DNA of 64,000 nt from Ehretia macrophylla. Lineage: Eukaryota > Streptophyta > Magnoliopsida > Boraginales > Ehretiaceae. The notes beneath the pieces are model-generated. The model was not told where the DNA came from, did no database searches, and was given only the letters and a program-made list of their open reading frames with translations. Below, piece after piece: positions 22,251-37,000 of this stretch; position 1 is the stretch's first letter, and each line of letters begins with the position of its first letter. The position numbers and the translations under genes are program-made. The stretch is from positions 42,392,425-42,456,424 of the forward strand of contig CM075771.1 of NCBI GenBank assembly GCA_037974665.1. The letters are read 5' to 3'.

Positions 22251-25200
22251 CAACATTATGTTGTGCGCTGCGTAACTCCTTACGGATCAAAAGTTAGGGC
22301 ACCAAAGCGACGGATACCTAGTCACAAGCCCCACGCCTTCTGTTTGCGGGCCCAGCCTCTACGTGAAGTGGAGTTGTCTTGCCCAAGGTGCCCTGGGATT
22401 CAGTAATAGAAATGTGATGGATTAGGTTGTCGTCCTTTTTGCGGCTAACGACGTACGATCTGGGATGGAAAAACAACACAAAAGAAGAAATATGTCGCGA
22501 AACTCATGAAAATGTTCAATTTTGGGCTCCTAAAGTAGGCGCGGCTGAGCAGGCTTGTTGCCCCATCCTAGAGCTCGCGGAGAGCTTTCCAACGGTATGC
22601 TGTGCGCCGCGTAACTCTTTACGGATCCAAAGTTTTGGGCACCGGAGAGACGGATACCTGGTCATAAGCCCCACGCCCTCGGTTTGCTGGCCTAGCCTCT
22701 ACGTGAAGTGAAGTAGTCTTGCCCAAAGTACCGTGGGATTCGGTAATAGAAATGTGATGGATTAGGTTGTCATCCTTTTTGCGGCTCATGACGTACGATC
22801 CGAGATGGAAAAACAGTGCAAAATAAGAAAGTGTCCCGAAACTTATGAAAACGTACAATTTTGGGCTCTGAAAATAGGCACTGCCGAGCAGGCATGCTGC
22901 CCCCGTCGTAGAGCTCTTGGAAAGCTTTCCAACGGTGTCCTGTGCACCGTGTAACTCCTTACGAAACAAAAGTTATGGTCACCGGAGTGACGGATACCTG
23001 GTCACAGGCCCCATGCCCTCGGTTTACGGGCCCAGCCTCTACATGAAGCAAAGTTGTCTTGCCCAAGATGCGTGGGATTCAGTAATAGAAATGTGATGGA
23101 TTAGGTTGTCGTCTTTTACTCGGCTCACGACGTACTATCCGTGATGAAAAAATAGCTCAAAAGAAGAAAAGTATCCCGAAACTGATGAAAACGTTCATTT
23201 TTTGGCTCCAAAAATAGGCGCTGCTCAACAGGCTTGTTACCCCCATCGTAGAACTCCCGGAGAGCTTTCCAACGGTATGTTGTGCACCACGAAACTCTTT
23301 ACGGATCAAAAGTTAAGGGCACCAGAGCGTCGGAGACCTGGTCCCAAGCCCCACGCATTCGGTTTGCGGGCCCAGCCTCTACATGAAGCAAAGTTGTCTT
23401 GCCCAAGATGCTTGGGATTCGGTAATAGAAATGTGATGGAATAGGTTGTCATCCTTTTCGCGGCCCACAACGTACGATCCGTGATGGAAAAATAGCGCAG
23501 AAGAAGAAACGTGTTCCGAAACTGATGAAAATGTTCAATTTTGGGACCCAAAAATAGGTGCGGCCATGCAGGCTTGTTCTCTCTGTCGTAGAGCTCTTGG
23601 AGAGCTTTCAAACGGTATGTTGTACGCCACATAACTCCTTACGGATCAAAAGTTAGGGCTCCGAAGCGACGGATACCTGGTCATAAGCCCTATGCCCTCG
23701 GTTTACGAGCCCAGCCTCTATGTGAAGTGAAGTTGTCTTGACCAAGGTGTCGTGGGATTCAGTAATAGAAATGTGATGGATTTGGTTGTTGTCCTTTTCG
23801 CGGCTCAGGGCATTCGATCCGGGATGGAAAAACAGCGCAAATGAAGAAAAGTGTCCCGAAACTGATGAGAACGTTCAATTTTGGGATCTAAAACTAGGCA
23901 CAGTCGAGCAGGCTTGTTCCCCCGTCGTAGAACTCTTGGAGAGCTTTCCAACAGTATGATATTCGTCACGTAACTCTTACGGATCAAAAGTTATGGGCAC
24001 CTGAGCGACAGATACCTAGTCAAAAGCCCCACGCCCTCAGTTTACGAGCCCAGCCTCTACGTGAAGCAAAGTTGTCTTGCCCAAGATTCTTGGGATTCAG
24101 TAATAGAAATGTGATGGATTAGGTTGCTGTCCTTTTCGTGGCTCACGACGTACTATCAATGATGGAGAAACAGCGCAAAAGAATAAAAGTGTCCCGAAAC
24201 TGATGAAAACATTCATTTTTGGGATCCACAAATAGGCACAGCAGAGCAAGCTTGTTGACTTCATCGTGGAACTCTCGGAGAGCTTTCCAACGGTATGCTA
24301 TGCGCCGCGTAACTCTTTACGGATCAAAAGTTATGGTCACCGAAGCGACGGATACCTTGTCACAATCCCCACGCACTCAGTTTGCGGGCCCAACCTCTAC
24401 TTGAAGCAAAGTTGTCTTGCCCAAGATGCCTGGGTTTCGGTAATAGAAATGTGATGGATTAGGTTGTCGTCCTTTTTGCGGACCACGACGTACTATCCAT
24501 GACGAAAAAACAGCGCAAAAGAAGAAAAATGTCCCGAAACTGATGAAAACGTTCATTTTTGGGCTATGAAAATAGGTGCAGCCGAGCAGGCTTGTTTCCT
24601 AATTGTAGAGCTCTCGGAGAGCTTTCCAACGGTTTTCTATGCGCCGCGTAATTCCTTACGGATCAAAAGTTATGGGCACCGGAGCGACGGATACCTTGCC
24701 ACAAGCCCCACGCCTTCGGTTTGCGGGCCCAGCCTCTACGTGAAGTGAAGTTGTCTTGCCCAAGGTGGCGTGGGATTTAGTAATAGAAATGTGAGAGATT
24801 AGGTTGTTGACTTTTTCGCGGCTCACGACGTACGATACGAGATGGAAAAACAGCGCAAAAGAAGAAAAGTGTTCCAAATTTGATGAAAACGTTCGATTTT
24901 GGGAACCAAAAATAGGTGCAGCCGAGTAGGTTTGATGCCCCCGTCGTAGAGCTCTCGGAGGGCTTTCAAACGGTATGCTGTGCACCGCGTAACACCTTAC
25001 GGATCAAAAGTTATGGGCATCGGAGCAACGGATACCAAGTCACAAGCCCCATGCCCTGGGTTTGCTGGCCCAGCCTCTACTTGAAGCAAAGTTGTCTTGC
25101 CCAAGATGCTTGGGATTCGGTAATATAAAAGTGATGGATTAGGTTGTTGTCCTTTTCACGGTTCATGACGTACTATCAGTGACGGTAAAACAATGCAAAA

Positions 25201-26666
25201 GAAGAAAAGTGTCCCGAAACTGATGAAAACGTTCGTTTTTGTGGTCCAAAAATAGGCGCAGCCTAGCAAGCTTGTTGCCCCCGTCGTAGAGCTCTCGGAG
25301 AGCTTTTGAACGGTATGTTGTGTGCCGCGTAACTCCTTATGGATTAAAAGTTATGGGCACCGGAGCGTCGGAGACCTGGTCCCAAGCCCCACGCCCCCAG
25401 TTTGTGGGCCCAACTCTGCGTGAAGCAAAGTTGTCTTGCCCAAGATGCATGGGATTCGGTAATAGAAATATGATGGATTAGGTAGTCATCCTTTTCGCGG
25501 CCCACGACGTACGATGCGGGACGAAAAAACAGAGCAAAGTAAGAAATGTGTCCCGAAACAGATGAAAATGTTCGAAGTTAGTCTCTGAAAACAGGCGCAG
25601 CCAAGCAAGCTTGCTGCCCTCGTCGTAGGGCTCTTGGAGAGCTTTCTAACGGTATGTTGTGCGCCACGTAACTCCTTACAGATCAAAAGTTAGGGCACCA
25701 AAGCAACGGATACCTGGCCATAAGCCCCACGCCCTCGGTTTGCGGGCCCTACCTCTACGTGAAGTGAAGTTGTCTTGCCCAAGGTGCCGTGGGATTCAGT
25801 AATAGAAATGTGATGGATTAGGTTGTTGTCCTTTTCGCGGCTCACGATGTACGATCCTGGATGGAAAAACAGTGCAAAAGAAGAAAAGTATCCCGAAACA
25901 TATGAAAACGTTAGATTTTGGCACCCAAAAATTGGCGCGGCCGAGCACACTTGCTGCCCCCGTCGTAGAGCTCTCGGTGAGCTTTCCAACGGTATGCTGT
26001 GCGCCACGTAACTCCTTACGGATCAAAAGTTAGGGCACCGAAGCCATGGATACTTGGTCACAAGCCCCACGCCCTCAGTTTGCGGGCCGAGCTTCTACGT
26101 AATGTGAAGTTGTCTTGCCCAAGGTGCCGTGGGATTCAGTAAAATAAATGTGATGGATTAGGTTGTCGTCCTTTTCGCGGCTCATGACGTACAATCTGGG
26201 ATGGAAAAATAGCGCAAAAGAGGTAAAGTGTCCTGAAACTGATGAAAATGTTCGATTTTTGGCACCAAAAATAGGCGCGGCCGAGCAGGCTTGATGCCCC
26301 CATCGTAGAGCTCATGAAGAGCTTTTAAACGGTATGCTGTGCGCCGCGTAACTCCTTACGGATAAAAAGTTATGGGTACCGGAGCGACGGATACATGGTC
26401 ACAAGCCCCACGCCCTCATTTTGCGGGCCCAGCCAATACGTGAAGTAAAGTTGTCTTGCCCAAGATGCATGGGATTCGGTAAAAGAAATGTGATGGATTA
26501 GGTTGCCGACCTTTTCGCAGCCCACGACGCACGATCCAGGACTGAAAAACAGCACAAAGTCAGAAAAGTATCCCGAAATAGATGAAAACGTTAGAATTTG
26601 GGCTCTGAAAACAAGCGCAGGCAAGCACGCTTCCTGACCCCGTCATGGAGCTCTTGGAGAGCTTTC
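22251..26666 (+). repeat. Higher-order repeat unit 1 (13 monomers, 4,416 bp)
   Basis: Defined from the diagnostic CAACATTATG (replacing CAACGGTATG) at 22251 to the next one at 26667. Marker types inside, in order: AACAACACAAAAG (22470), CTGCTCAACAGGC (23220), GGGACCCAAAAATAGG (23544), GCAAATGAAG (23838), TACTATCAATGATGG (24150), CGGTTTTCTATGC (24630), AACACC (24990), GACGGTAAAACA (25180), AGCAAAGTAAG (25530), CACACTTGCTGCC (25945) and GCTTTTAAACGG (26320). Confidence 0.92.
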
Positions 26667-29600
26667 CAACATTATGCTGTGCGCTGCGTAACTCCTTACG
26701 GATCAAAAGTTAGGGCACCGAAGCGACGGATACTTGGTCACAAGCCCCACGCCTTCTGTTTGCGGGCCCAGCCTCTACGTGAAGTGGAGTTGTCTTGCCC
26801 AAGGTGCCATGGGATTCAGTAATAGAAATGTGATGGATTAGGTTGTCATCCTTTTTGCGGCTAACGACGTACGATCCGGGATTGAAAAACAACACAAAAG
26901 AAGAAATGTGTCGCGAAACTCATGAAAATGTTCGATTTTGGGCTCCTAAAGTAGGCGCGGCTGAGCAGGCTTGCTGCCCCATCCTAGAGCTCTCGGAGAG
27001 CTTTCCAACGGTATGCTGTGCGCCGCGTAACTCCTTACGGATCCAAAGTTTTGGGCACCGGAGCGACAGATACCTGGTCATAAGCCCCACGCCCTCGGTT
27101 TGCTGGCCCAGCCTCTACGTGAAGTGAAGTTGCCTTGCCCAAAGTACCGTGGGATTCGGTAATAGAAATGTGATGGATTAGGTTGTCGTCCTTTTTGCGT
27201 ATCATGACGTACGATCCGAGATGGAAAAACAGTGCAAAATAAGAAAGTGTCCCGAAACTTATGAAAACGTTCAATTTTGGGCTCTGAAAATAGGCACAGC
27301 CGAGCAGGCTTGCTGCCCCCGTTGTAAAGCTCTTGGAAAGCTTTCTAACGGTGTCCTGTGCACCGTGTAACTCCTTACAGAACAAAAGTTATGGGCACCG
27401 AAGCGACGGATACCTGGTCACAAGCCCCATGCCCTCGGTTTACGGGCCCAGCCTCTACATGTAGCAAAGTTGTCTTGCCCAAGATGCATGGGATTCAGTA
27501 ATAGAAATGTGATGGATTAGGTTGTCGTCCTTTTCGCGGCTCACGACGTACTATCCGTGACGGAAAAATAGCTCAAAAGAAGAAAATTGTCCCGAAACTG
27601 ATGAAAACGTTCATTTTTTGGCTCCAAAAACAGGCGTTGCTCAACAGGCTTGTTGCCCCCATCATAGAACTCTCGGAGAGCTTTCCAACGATATGTTGTG
27701 CACCGCAAAACTCTTTTCGGATCAAAAGTTAAGGGCACCAGAGCGTTGGAGACCTGGTCCCAAGCCCCACGCATTCGGTTTGCAGGCCCAGCCTCTAAAT
27801 GAAGCAAAGTTGTCTTGCCCAAGATGCTTGGGATTCGGTAATAGAAATGTGATGGAATAGGTTGTCGTCTTTTTCGCGGCCCACGACGTACGATCCGTAA
27901 CGGAAAAATAGTGCAAAAGAAGAAACATGTCCCGAAACTGATGAAAATGTTCGATTTTGGGACCCAAAAATAGGTGTGGCCGTGCAGGCTTGCTCTCCCT
28001 GTCATAGAGCTCTTGGAGAGCTTTCAAACGGTATGTTGTGCGCCACATAACTCCTTATGGATCAAAAGTTAGGGCTTCGAAGCGACGGATACCTGGTCAC
28101 AAGCCCTATGCCCTCGGTTTACGAGCCCAGCCTCTACGTGAAGTGAAGTTGTCTTGACCAAGATGTTGTGGGATTCAGTAATAGAAATGTGATGGATTTG
28201 GTTGTTGTCCTTTTCGCGGCTCAAGGCGTTCGATTCGGGATGGAAAAACAGCGCAAATGAAGAAAAGTGTCCCAAAACTGATAAGAACGTTCAATTTTGA
28301 GATCTAAAAATAAGCACAGTTGAACAGGCTTGTTCCCCCATCGTAGAGCTCTTGGAGAGCTTTCCAACGGTTTGCTATGCGTCGTGTAACTCCTTATGGA
28401 TCAAAAGTTATGGGCACCGGAGCGACGGATACCTGGTCAAAAGCCCCACGCCCTCAGTTTATGAGCCCAGCCTCTACGTGAAGCAAAGTTGTCTTGCCCA
28501 AGATGCTTGGGATTCGGTAATAGAAATGTGATGGATTAGGTTGTTGTCCTTTTCGCGGCTCACGACGTACTATCAATGATGGAAAAACAGCGCAAAAGAA
28601 TAAAAATATCCCGAAACTGATGAAAACGTTCATTTTTGGGATCCAAAAATAGGCGCAGCAGAGCAAGCTTGTTGCATTCATCGTGGAACTCTCGGAGAGC
28701 TTTCCAACGGTATGCTGTGCGTCGTGTAACTCTTTACGGATCAAAAGTTATGGTCACTGAAGCGATGGATACCTGGTCACAATCCCCACGCACTCAGTTT
28801 GCGGGCCCAGCCTCTACTTGAAGCAAAGTTGTCTTGCCCAAGATGCCTGGGATTCGGTAATAGAAATGTGATAGATTAGGTTGTCGTCCTTTTCGCGGAC
28901 CACGACGTACTATCCATGATGAAAAGACAGCGCAAAAGAAGAAAATTGTCCCGAAACTGATGAAAACGTTCATTTTTGGGCTATGAAATTAGGTACAGTC
29001 GAGCAGGCTTGTTTCCCCATTGTAGAGCTCTCGGAGAGCTTTCCAACGGTTTTCTATGCACCGCGTAATTCCTTACGGATCAAAAGTTATGGGCACCGGA
29101 GCGACGGATACCTTGCCACAAGCCCTACGCCATCGGTTTAAGGGCCCAGCCTCTACATGAAGTGAAGTTGTCTTGCCCAAGATGCATGGATTAGGTTGTT
29201 GACTTTTTCGCGGCTCACGACGTACGATACGGGATGGAAAAATAGCGCAAAAGAAGAAAAGTGTTCCAAATTTGATGAAAACATTCGATTTTGGGCACCA
29301 AAAATAGGTGTAGCTGAGCAGGCTTGATGCCGCCGTTGTAGGGCTCTCGGAGGGCTTTCCAACGGTATGCTGTGCGCCGCGTAACACCTTACGGATCAAA
29401 AGTTATGGGCATCGAAGCAACGGATACCAGGTCACAAGCCCCACGCCCTGGGTTTGCTGGCCCAGCCTCTACTTGAAGCAAAGTTGTCTTGCCCAAGATG
29501 CTTGGGATTCGGTAATATAAAAGTGATGGTTTAGGTTGTTGTCCTTTTTGCGGTTCACGACGTACTATCAGTGACGGTAAAACAGCGCAAAAGAAGAAAA

Positions 29601-31057
29601 GTGTCCCAAAACTGATGAAAACGTTCGTTTTTGTACTCCAAAAATAGGCACAGCCGAGCAAGCTTGTTTCCCCCGTCGTAGAGCTCTCGGAGAGCTTTTC
29701 AACGTTATACTGTGTGCCGCGTAACTCCTTATGGATTAAAAGTTTTGGGCACCGGAGCGTCGGAGACCTAGTCCCAAGCCCCACGCCCCCAGTTTGTGGG
29801 CTTAACTCTGCGTGAAGCAAAGTTGTCTTGCCCAAGATGCATGGGATTCGGTATTAGAAATATGATGGATTAGGTTGTCGTCCTTTTCGCGGCCCACGAC
29901 GTACGATGCGGGATGAAAAAACAGAGCAAAGTAAGAAAAGTGTCCCGAAACAGATGAAAACGTTCGAATTTGGTCTCTGAAAACAGGCGTAGCCAAGCAA
30001 GCTTGCTGCCCTCGTCGTAGGGCTCTCGGAGAGCTTTCTAACGGTATGCTGTGCGCCGCGTAACTCCTTACAGATCAAAAGTTAGGGCACCAAAGCAACT
30101 GATACCTGGCCATAAGCCTACGCCCTCAGTTTGTGGGCCCTACCTCTACGTGAAGTGAAGTTGTCTTGCCCAAGGTGCCGTGGGATTCAGTAATAGAAAT
30201 GTGATGGATTAGGTTGTTGTCCTTTTCGCAGCTCACAATGTACGATCCTGGATGGAAAAACAGTGCAAAAGAAGAAATGTATCCTGAAACATATGAAAAC
30301 GTTAGATTTTGGCCTCCAAAAATTGGCGCGGCTGAGCACACTTGCTGCCCCCGTCGTAGAGCTCTCGGAGAGCTTTCCAACGTTATGCTGTGCGCCGCGT
30401 AACTCCTTACGGATCAAAAGTTAGGGCACAGAAGCCATGGATACCTGGTCACAAGCCCCACGCCCTCAGTTTGCTGGCCCAGCCTCTATGTAAAGTGAAG
30501 TTGTCTTGCCCAAGGTGCTGTGGGATTCAGTAAAAGAAATGTGATGGATTAGGTTGTCGTCCTTTTCGCGGCTCACGACGTACGATCTGGGATGGAAAAA
30601 CAGCGCGAAAGAAGTAAAGTATACTGAAACTGATGAAAATGTTTGATTTTTGGAACCGAAAATAGGCGCGGCCGAGCAGGCTTGATGCCCCCGTCATAGA
30701 GCTCATGGAAAGCTTTTAAACGGTATGCTGTGCGCCGCGGAACTCCTTACGAATAAAAAGTTATGGGTACCGGAGCGACGGATACATGGTCACAAGCCCC
30801 GCGCCCTCGTTTTGCGGGCCCTGCCTCTACGTGAAGCAAAGTTGTCTTGCCCAAGATGCATGGGATTCGGTAAAAGAAATGTGATGGATTAGGTTGCTGA
30901 CCTTTTCGCGGCCCATGACGTACGATCCGAGACCCAAAAACAGCGCAAAGTCAAAAAAGTGTCCCGAAACAGATGAAAACGTTGGAATTTGGGCTCTGAA
31001 AACAGGCGCAGGCAAGCAGGCTTCCTGACCCCGTCGTGGAGCTCTTGGAGAGCTTTC
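26667..31057 (+). repeat. Higher-order repeat unit 2 (13 monomers, 4,391 bp)
   Basis: Same ordered markers as unit 1, offset by 4,416 bp. By eye the match to unit 1 is far closer than between neighbouring monomers. It is 25 bp shorter because of a single deletion near 29186, where GATGCATGGATTAGG joins sequence that in unit 1 is separated by the CAGTAATAGAAATG segment. Confidence 0.92.
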
Positions 31058-34000
31058 CAACATTATGTTGTACGCTACGTAACTCCTTACGAATCAAAAG
31101 TTAGGGCACCGAAGCTACGGATACCTGGTCACAAGCCCCACGCCTTCTGTTTGCTGGCCCAGCCTCTACGTGAAATGGAGTTGTCTTGCCCAAGGTGCCA
31201 TGGAATTTAGTAATATAAATGTGATGGATTAGGTTGTCGTCCTTTTTGCGGCTAACGACGTACAATCCGGGATGGAAAAACAACACAAAAGAAGAAATGT
31301 GTTGCGAAACTTATGAAAATGTTCGATTTTGGGCTCCTAAAGTAGGCGCGGCTGAGCAGGCTTGCTGCCCCATCCTAGAGCTCTCGGAGAGTTTTCCAAC
31401 AGTATGCTGTGCGCCGCGTAACTCTTTACGGATCCAAAGTTTTGGGCACCGGAGCGACGGATACCTGGTCACAAGCCCCATGCCCTCGGTTTACGGGCCC
31501 AGCCTCTACATGAAGCAAAGTTGTCTTGCCCAAGATGCGTGGGATTCGGTAATAGAAATGTGATGGATTAGGTTGTCGTCCTTTTTGCGGCTCATGACGT
31601 ACGATCCGAGATGGAAAAACAGTGCAAAATAAGAAAGTGTCCCGAAACTTATGAAAATTTTCATTTTCGGGCTATGAAAATAGGTGCAGCCGAGCAGGCT
31701 TGTTTCCCCATTGCAGAGCTGTTGGAGAGCTTTCCAACGGTTTTCTATGCGCCCCGTAATTCCTTATGGATCAAAAGTTATGGGCACCGGAGCGACGGAT
31801 ACCTTGCCACAAGCCCCACGCCTTCGGTTTGCGGGCCTAGCCACTACGTGAAGTGAAGTTGTCTTGCTCAAGGTGGCGTGGGATTAAGTAATAGAAATGT
31901 GATGGATTAGGTTGTTGACTTTTTCGCGGCTCACGACGTACGATATGGGATGGAAAAACAGCGCAAAAGAAGAAAAGTGTTCCAAATTTGATTAAAACGT
32001 TCGATTTTGGGCACCAAAAATAGGTGCAGCCGAGCAGGCTTGATGCTTCCGTCGTAGGGCTATCGGAGGGCTTTCCAACGGTATGCTGTGCGCCGCGTAA
32101 CACCTTACGGATAAAAAGTTATGGGAATCGGAGCAACGGATACCAAGTCACAAGCCCCACGCCCTGGGTTTGCTGGCCCAGCCTCTACTTGAAGCAAAGT
32201 TGTCTTCCCCAAGATGCTTGGGATTCGGTAAAATAAATGTGACGGTAAAACAGCGCAAAAGAAGAAAACTATCCTAAAACTGATGAAAACGTTAATTTTT
32301 GTGCTCCAAAAACAGGCGCAGCCGGGCAAGCTTGTTGCCCCCGTTGTAGAGCTCTCGGAGAGCTTTTCAACGGTATGCTGTGTGCCTCGTAACACCTTAT
32401 GGATTAAAAGTTATTGGCACCGGAGCGTCGGAGACCTTGTCCCAAGCCCCACGCCCCCGGTTTGTGGGCCCAACTCTGCGTGAAGTAAAGTTGTCTTGCC
32501 CAAGATGCATGGGATTCGGTAATAGAAATATGATGGATTAAGTTGTCGTCCTTTTCGCGGCCCACGACGTACGATGCGGGACGAAAAAACAGAGCAAAGT
32601 AAGAAAAGTGTCCTAAAACAGATGAAAACGTTCGAATTTGGTCTCTGAAAACAAGCGCAGCCAAGCAAGCTTGCTGCCCCCGTCGTAAGGCTCTTCGAGA
32701 GCTTTCTAACGGTATGCTGTGCGCCGCGTAACTCCTACAAATCAAAAGTTAGGGCACCAAAGCAACGGATACCTGGCCATAAGCCCCACGCCCTCGGTTT
32801 GCAGGCCCTACTTCTACGTGAAGTGAAGTTGTCTTGCCCAAGGTGTCGTGGGATTCAGTAATAGAAATGTGATGGATTAGGTTGTTGTCCTTTTCGCGGC
32901 TCACGATGTACGATCATGGATGGAAAAATAGTGCAAAAGAAGAAAAGTATCCCAAAACAAATGAAAACGTTAGATTTTGGCCTCCAAAAATTGGCGCGGC
33001 CAAGCACACTTGTTGCCCCCATCGTAGAGCTCTCGGAGAGCTTTCCAACGGTATGCTCTGCGCCGCGTAACTCCTTACGGATCAAAAGTTAGGGCACCGA
33101 AGCCATGGATACTTGGTCACAAGCCCCACGCCCTCAGTTTGCGGGCCCAGCCTCTACGTTAAGTGAAGTTGTCTTGCCCAAGGTGCCGTGGGATTCAGTA
33201 ATAGAAATGTGATGGATTAGGTTGTTGTCCTTTTCGCGGCTCACGATGTACGATCTTGGATGGAAAAACAGTGCAAAAGAAGAAAAGTATCCCGAAACAT
33301 ATGAAAACGTTAGATTTTGGCCTCCAAAAATTGGCGCGGCCGAGCATACTTGCTGCCCCTATCGTAGAGCTCTCGGAGAGCTTTCCAACGGTATGCTGTG
33401 CGCCGCGTAACTCCTTACGGATCAAAAGTTAGGGCACCGAAGCCATGGATACTTGGTCACAAGCCCCACACCCTCAGTTTGCGGGCCCAGCCTCTATGTA
33501 AAGTGAAGTTGTCTTGCCCAAGGTGCCGTGGGATTCAGTAAAAGAAATGTGATGGATTAGGTTGTCGTCCTTTTTGCGGCTCACGACGTACGATCTGGGA
33601 TGGAAAAACAGCGCAAAAGAAGTAAAGTGTCCTGAAACATATGAAAATGTTCAATTTTTGGCACCAAAAATAGGCGCGGCCGAGCAGGCTTGATGCCCCC
33701 GTCGTAGAGCTCATGGAAAGCTTTTAAACGGTATGCTGTGCGCCGCGTAACTTCTTACGAATAAAAAGTTATGGGTACCGGAGCGACTGATACATGGTAA
33801 CAAGCCCCACGCCCTCGTTTTGTGGGCCTATCCTCTACGTGAAGCAAAGTTGTCTTGCCCAAGATGCATGGGATTCGGTAAAAGAAATGTGATGGATTAG
33901 GTTGCCGACCTTTTCGCTGCCCACGACGTACGATTCGGGACCGAAAAATAGCACAATGTCAGAAAGTGTCCCGAAATCGATGAAAACGTTCGAATTTGGG

Positions 34001-34064
34001 CTTTGAAAACAGGCGCATCCAAGCAGGCTTCCTGACCCCGTCGTGGAGCTCTTGGAGAGCTTTC
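31058..34064 (+). repeat. Higher-order repeat unit 3, rearranged (9 monomers, 3,007 bp)
   Basis: The unit starts as units 1 and 2, then jumps at about 31640-31665 from a monomer like 27250 to one like 28960, removing five monomers. It later has the CACACTTG-type monomer twice (32882 and 33222, 340 bp apart), a gain of one. 13 minus 5 plus 1 gives the nine seen. The stretch 31460-31555 also resembles the next monomer type (27410-27500), so a short conversion tract is likely. Confidence 0.88.
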
Positions 34065-37000
34065 CAACATTATGTTGTGCGCTACGTAACTCCTTACGGA
34101 TCAAAAGTTAGGGCACCGAAGCGACGGATACTTGGTCACAAGCCCCACGCCTTCTGTTTGTGGTCCCAGCCTCTACGTGAAGTGGAGTTTTCTTGCCCAA
34201 GGTGCCATGGGATTCAGTAATAGAAATGTGATGGATTAGGTTGTCGTCCTTTTTGCGGCTAACGACGTACGATCCGGGATGGAAAAACAACACAAAAGAA
34301 GAAATGTGTCGCGAAACTTATGAAAATGTTCGATTTTGGGCTCCTAAAGTAGGCGCGGCTGAGCAGGCTTGCTGCCCCATCCTAGAGCTCTCGGAGAGCT
34401 TTCCAACGGTATGCTGTGCGCCGCGTAACTCTTTACGGATCCAAAGTTTTGGGCACCGAAGCGACGGATACCTGGTCACAAGCCCCACGCCCTCGGTTTG
34501 CTAGCCCAACCTCTACGTGAAGTGAAGTTGTCTTGCCCAAAGTACCGTGGGATTCGGTAATAGAAATGTGATGGATTAGGTTGTCGTCCTTTTTGCAGCT
34601 CATGACGTACGATCCAAGATGGAAAAACAGTGCAAAATAAGAAAGTGTCCCGAAACTTATGAAAATGTTCAATTTTAGGCTCTGAAAATAGGCACAGCCG
34701 TGCAGGCTTGCTGCCCTCATCGTAGAGCTCTAGGAAAGCTTTCCAACGGTGTCCTGTGCACCGTGTAACTCCTTACGGAACAAAAGTTATGGGCACCAGA
34801 GCGACGGATACCTGGTCACAAGCGCCATGCCCTCGGTTTACGGGCCCAGCCTCTACATGAAGCAAAGTTGTCCTGCCCAAGATGCGTGGGATTCGGTAAT
34901 AGAAATGTGATGGATTAGGTTGTCGTCCTTTTCGCGGCTCACGACGTACTATCCGTGACGGAAAAATAACTCAAAAGAAGAAAAGTGTCCCGAAACTGAT
35001 GAAAACGTTCATTTTTTGGCTCCAAAAATAGGCGCTGCTCAACAGGCATGTTGCCCTCATCGTAGAACTCTCGGACAGCTTTCCAACGGTATGTTGTGCA
35101 CTGCGAAACTCTTTACGGATCAAAAGTTAAGGGCACCAGAGCATCGGAGACCTGGTCCCAAGCCCCACGCATTCGGTTTGCGGGCCCAGCCTCTACTGAA
35201 GCAAAGTTGTCTTACCCAAGATGCTTGGAATTCGGTAATAGAAATGTGATGGAATAGGTTGTCGTCCTTTTTGCGGCCCACGACGTACGATCCGTGACGG
35301 AAAAATACCGCAAAAGAAGAAACGTGTCCCGAAACTGATAAAAATAATCGATTTAAGGACCCAAAAATAGGTGCAGCCGTGCAGGCTTGCTCTCCCTGTC
35401 GTAGAGCTCTTGGAGAGCTTTCAAACGGTATAATGTGCGCCACATAACTCCTTACGGATCAAAAGTTAGGGCCTCGAAGCAACGGATACCTGGTCACAAG
35501 CCCTATGCCCTCGGTTTACGAGCCCAGCCTCTACGTGAAGTGAAGTTGTCTTGACCAAGGTGTCGTGGGATTCAGTTATAGAAATGTGATGGATTTGGTT
35601 GTTGTCCTTTTCGCGGCTCACGGCGTTCGATCCGGGATGGAAAAACAGCGCAAATGAAGAAAAGTGTCCCCAAACTGATGAAAACGTTCAATTTGGGATC
35701 TAAAAATAGGCGCAGTCGAGCAGGCTTGTTCCCCCGTCGTAGAGCTCTTGGAGAGCTTTCCAACAGTTTGCTATGCGTCGCGTAACTCCTTATGGATCAA
35801 AAGTTATGGGCACCGGAGCGACGGATACCTGGTCAAAAGCCCCACGCCCTCAGTTTACGAGCCCAGCCTCTACGTGAAGCAAAGTTGTCTTGCCCAAGAT
35901 GCCTGGGATTCGGTAATAGAAATATGATGGATTAGGTTGCTGTCCTTTTCGCGGCTCACGACGTACTATCAATGATGGAAAAACAGTGCAAAAAAATAAA
36001 AGTGTCCCGAAACTGATGAAAACGTTCATTTTTGGGATTCAAAATAGGCGCAGCAGAGCAAGCTTGTATCCTTCATCGTGGAACTCTCGGAGAGCTTTCC
36101 AACGGTATGCTGTATGCCGCGTAACTCTTTACGGATCAAAAGTTATTGTCACCGAAGCGACGGATACCTTGTCACAATCCCGACGTACTCAGTTTGCGGG
36201 CCCAGCCTCTACTTGAAGCAAAGTTGTCTTGCCCAAGATGACTAGGATTCGGTAATAGAAATGTGATGGATTATGTTGTCGTCCTTTTCGCGGACCACGA
36301 CGTACTATCCGTGACGAAAAAACAGCGCAAAAGAAGAAAAATGTCCCGAAACTGATGAAAATGTTCATTTTTGGGCTATGAAAATGGGTGCAGCCGAGCA
36401 GGCTTGTTTCCCCATTGTAGACCTCTCGGAGAGCTTTCCAACGGTTTTCTATGCGCCGCGTAATTCCTTACGGATCAAAAGTTATGGGCACCGGAGCAAC
36501 GGATATCTTGCCACAAGCCCCACGCCTTCGGTTTTCGGGCGCAGCCACTACGTGAAGTGAAGTTGTCTTGCCCAAGGTTGCATGGGATTAAGTAATAGAA
36601 ATGTGATGGATTAGGTTGTTGACTTTTTCGCGGCTCACGACGTACGATACGGGATGAAAAAACAGCGCAAAAGAAGAAAAGTGTTCCAAATTTGATGAAA
36701 ACATTCCATTTTGGGCACCAAAAATAGGTGCAGCCGAGTAGATGCCCCCGTCGTAGGTCTCTCGGAGGGCTTTCCAACGGTATGCTGTGCGCCGCGTAAC
36801 ACCTTACGGATCAAAAGTTATGGGCATCGGAGCAACGGATAGCAGGTCACAAGCCCCACGCCCTGGGTTTGCTGGCCCAGCCTCTACTTGAAGCAAAGTT
36901 GTCTTGCCCAAGATGCTTGGGATTCGGTAATATAAATGTGATGGATTAGGTTGTTGTCCTTTTCGCGGTTCACGACGTACTATCAGTGACGATAAAACAG

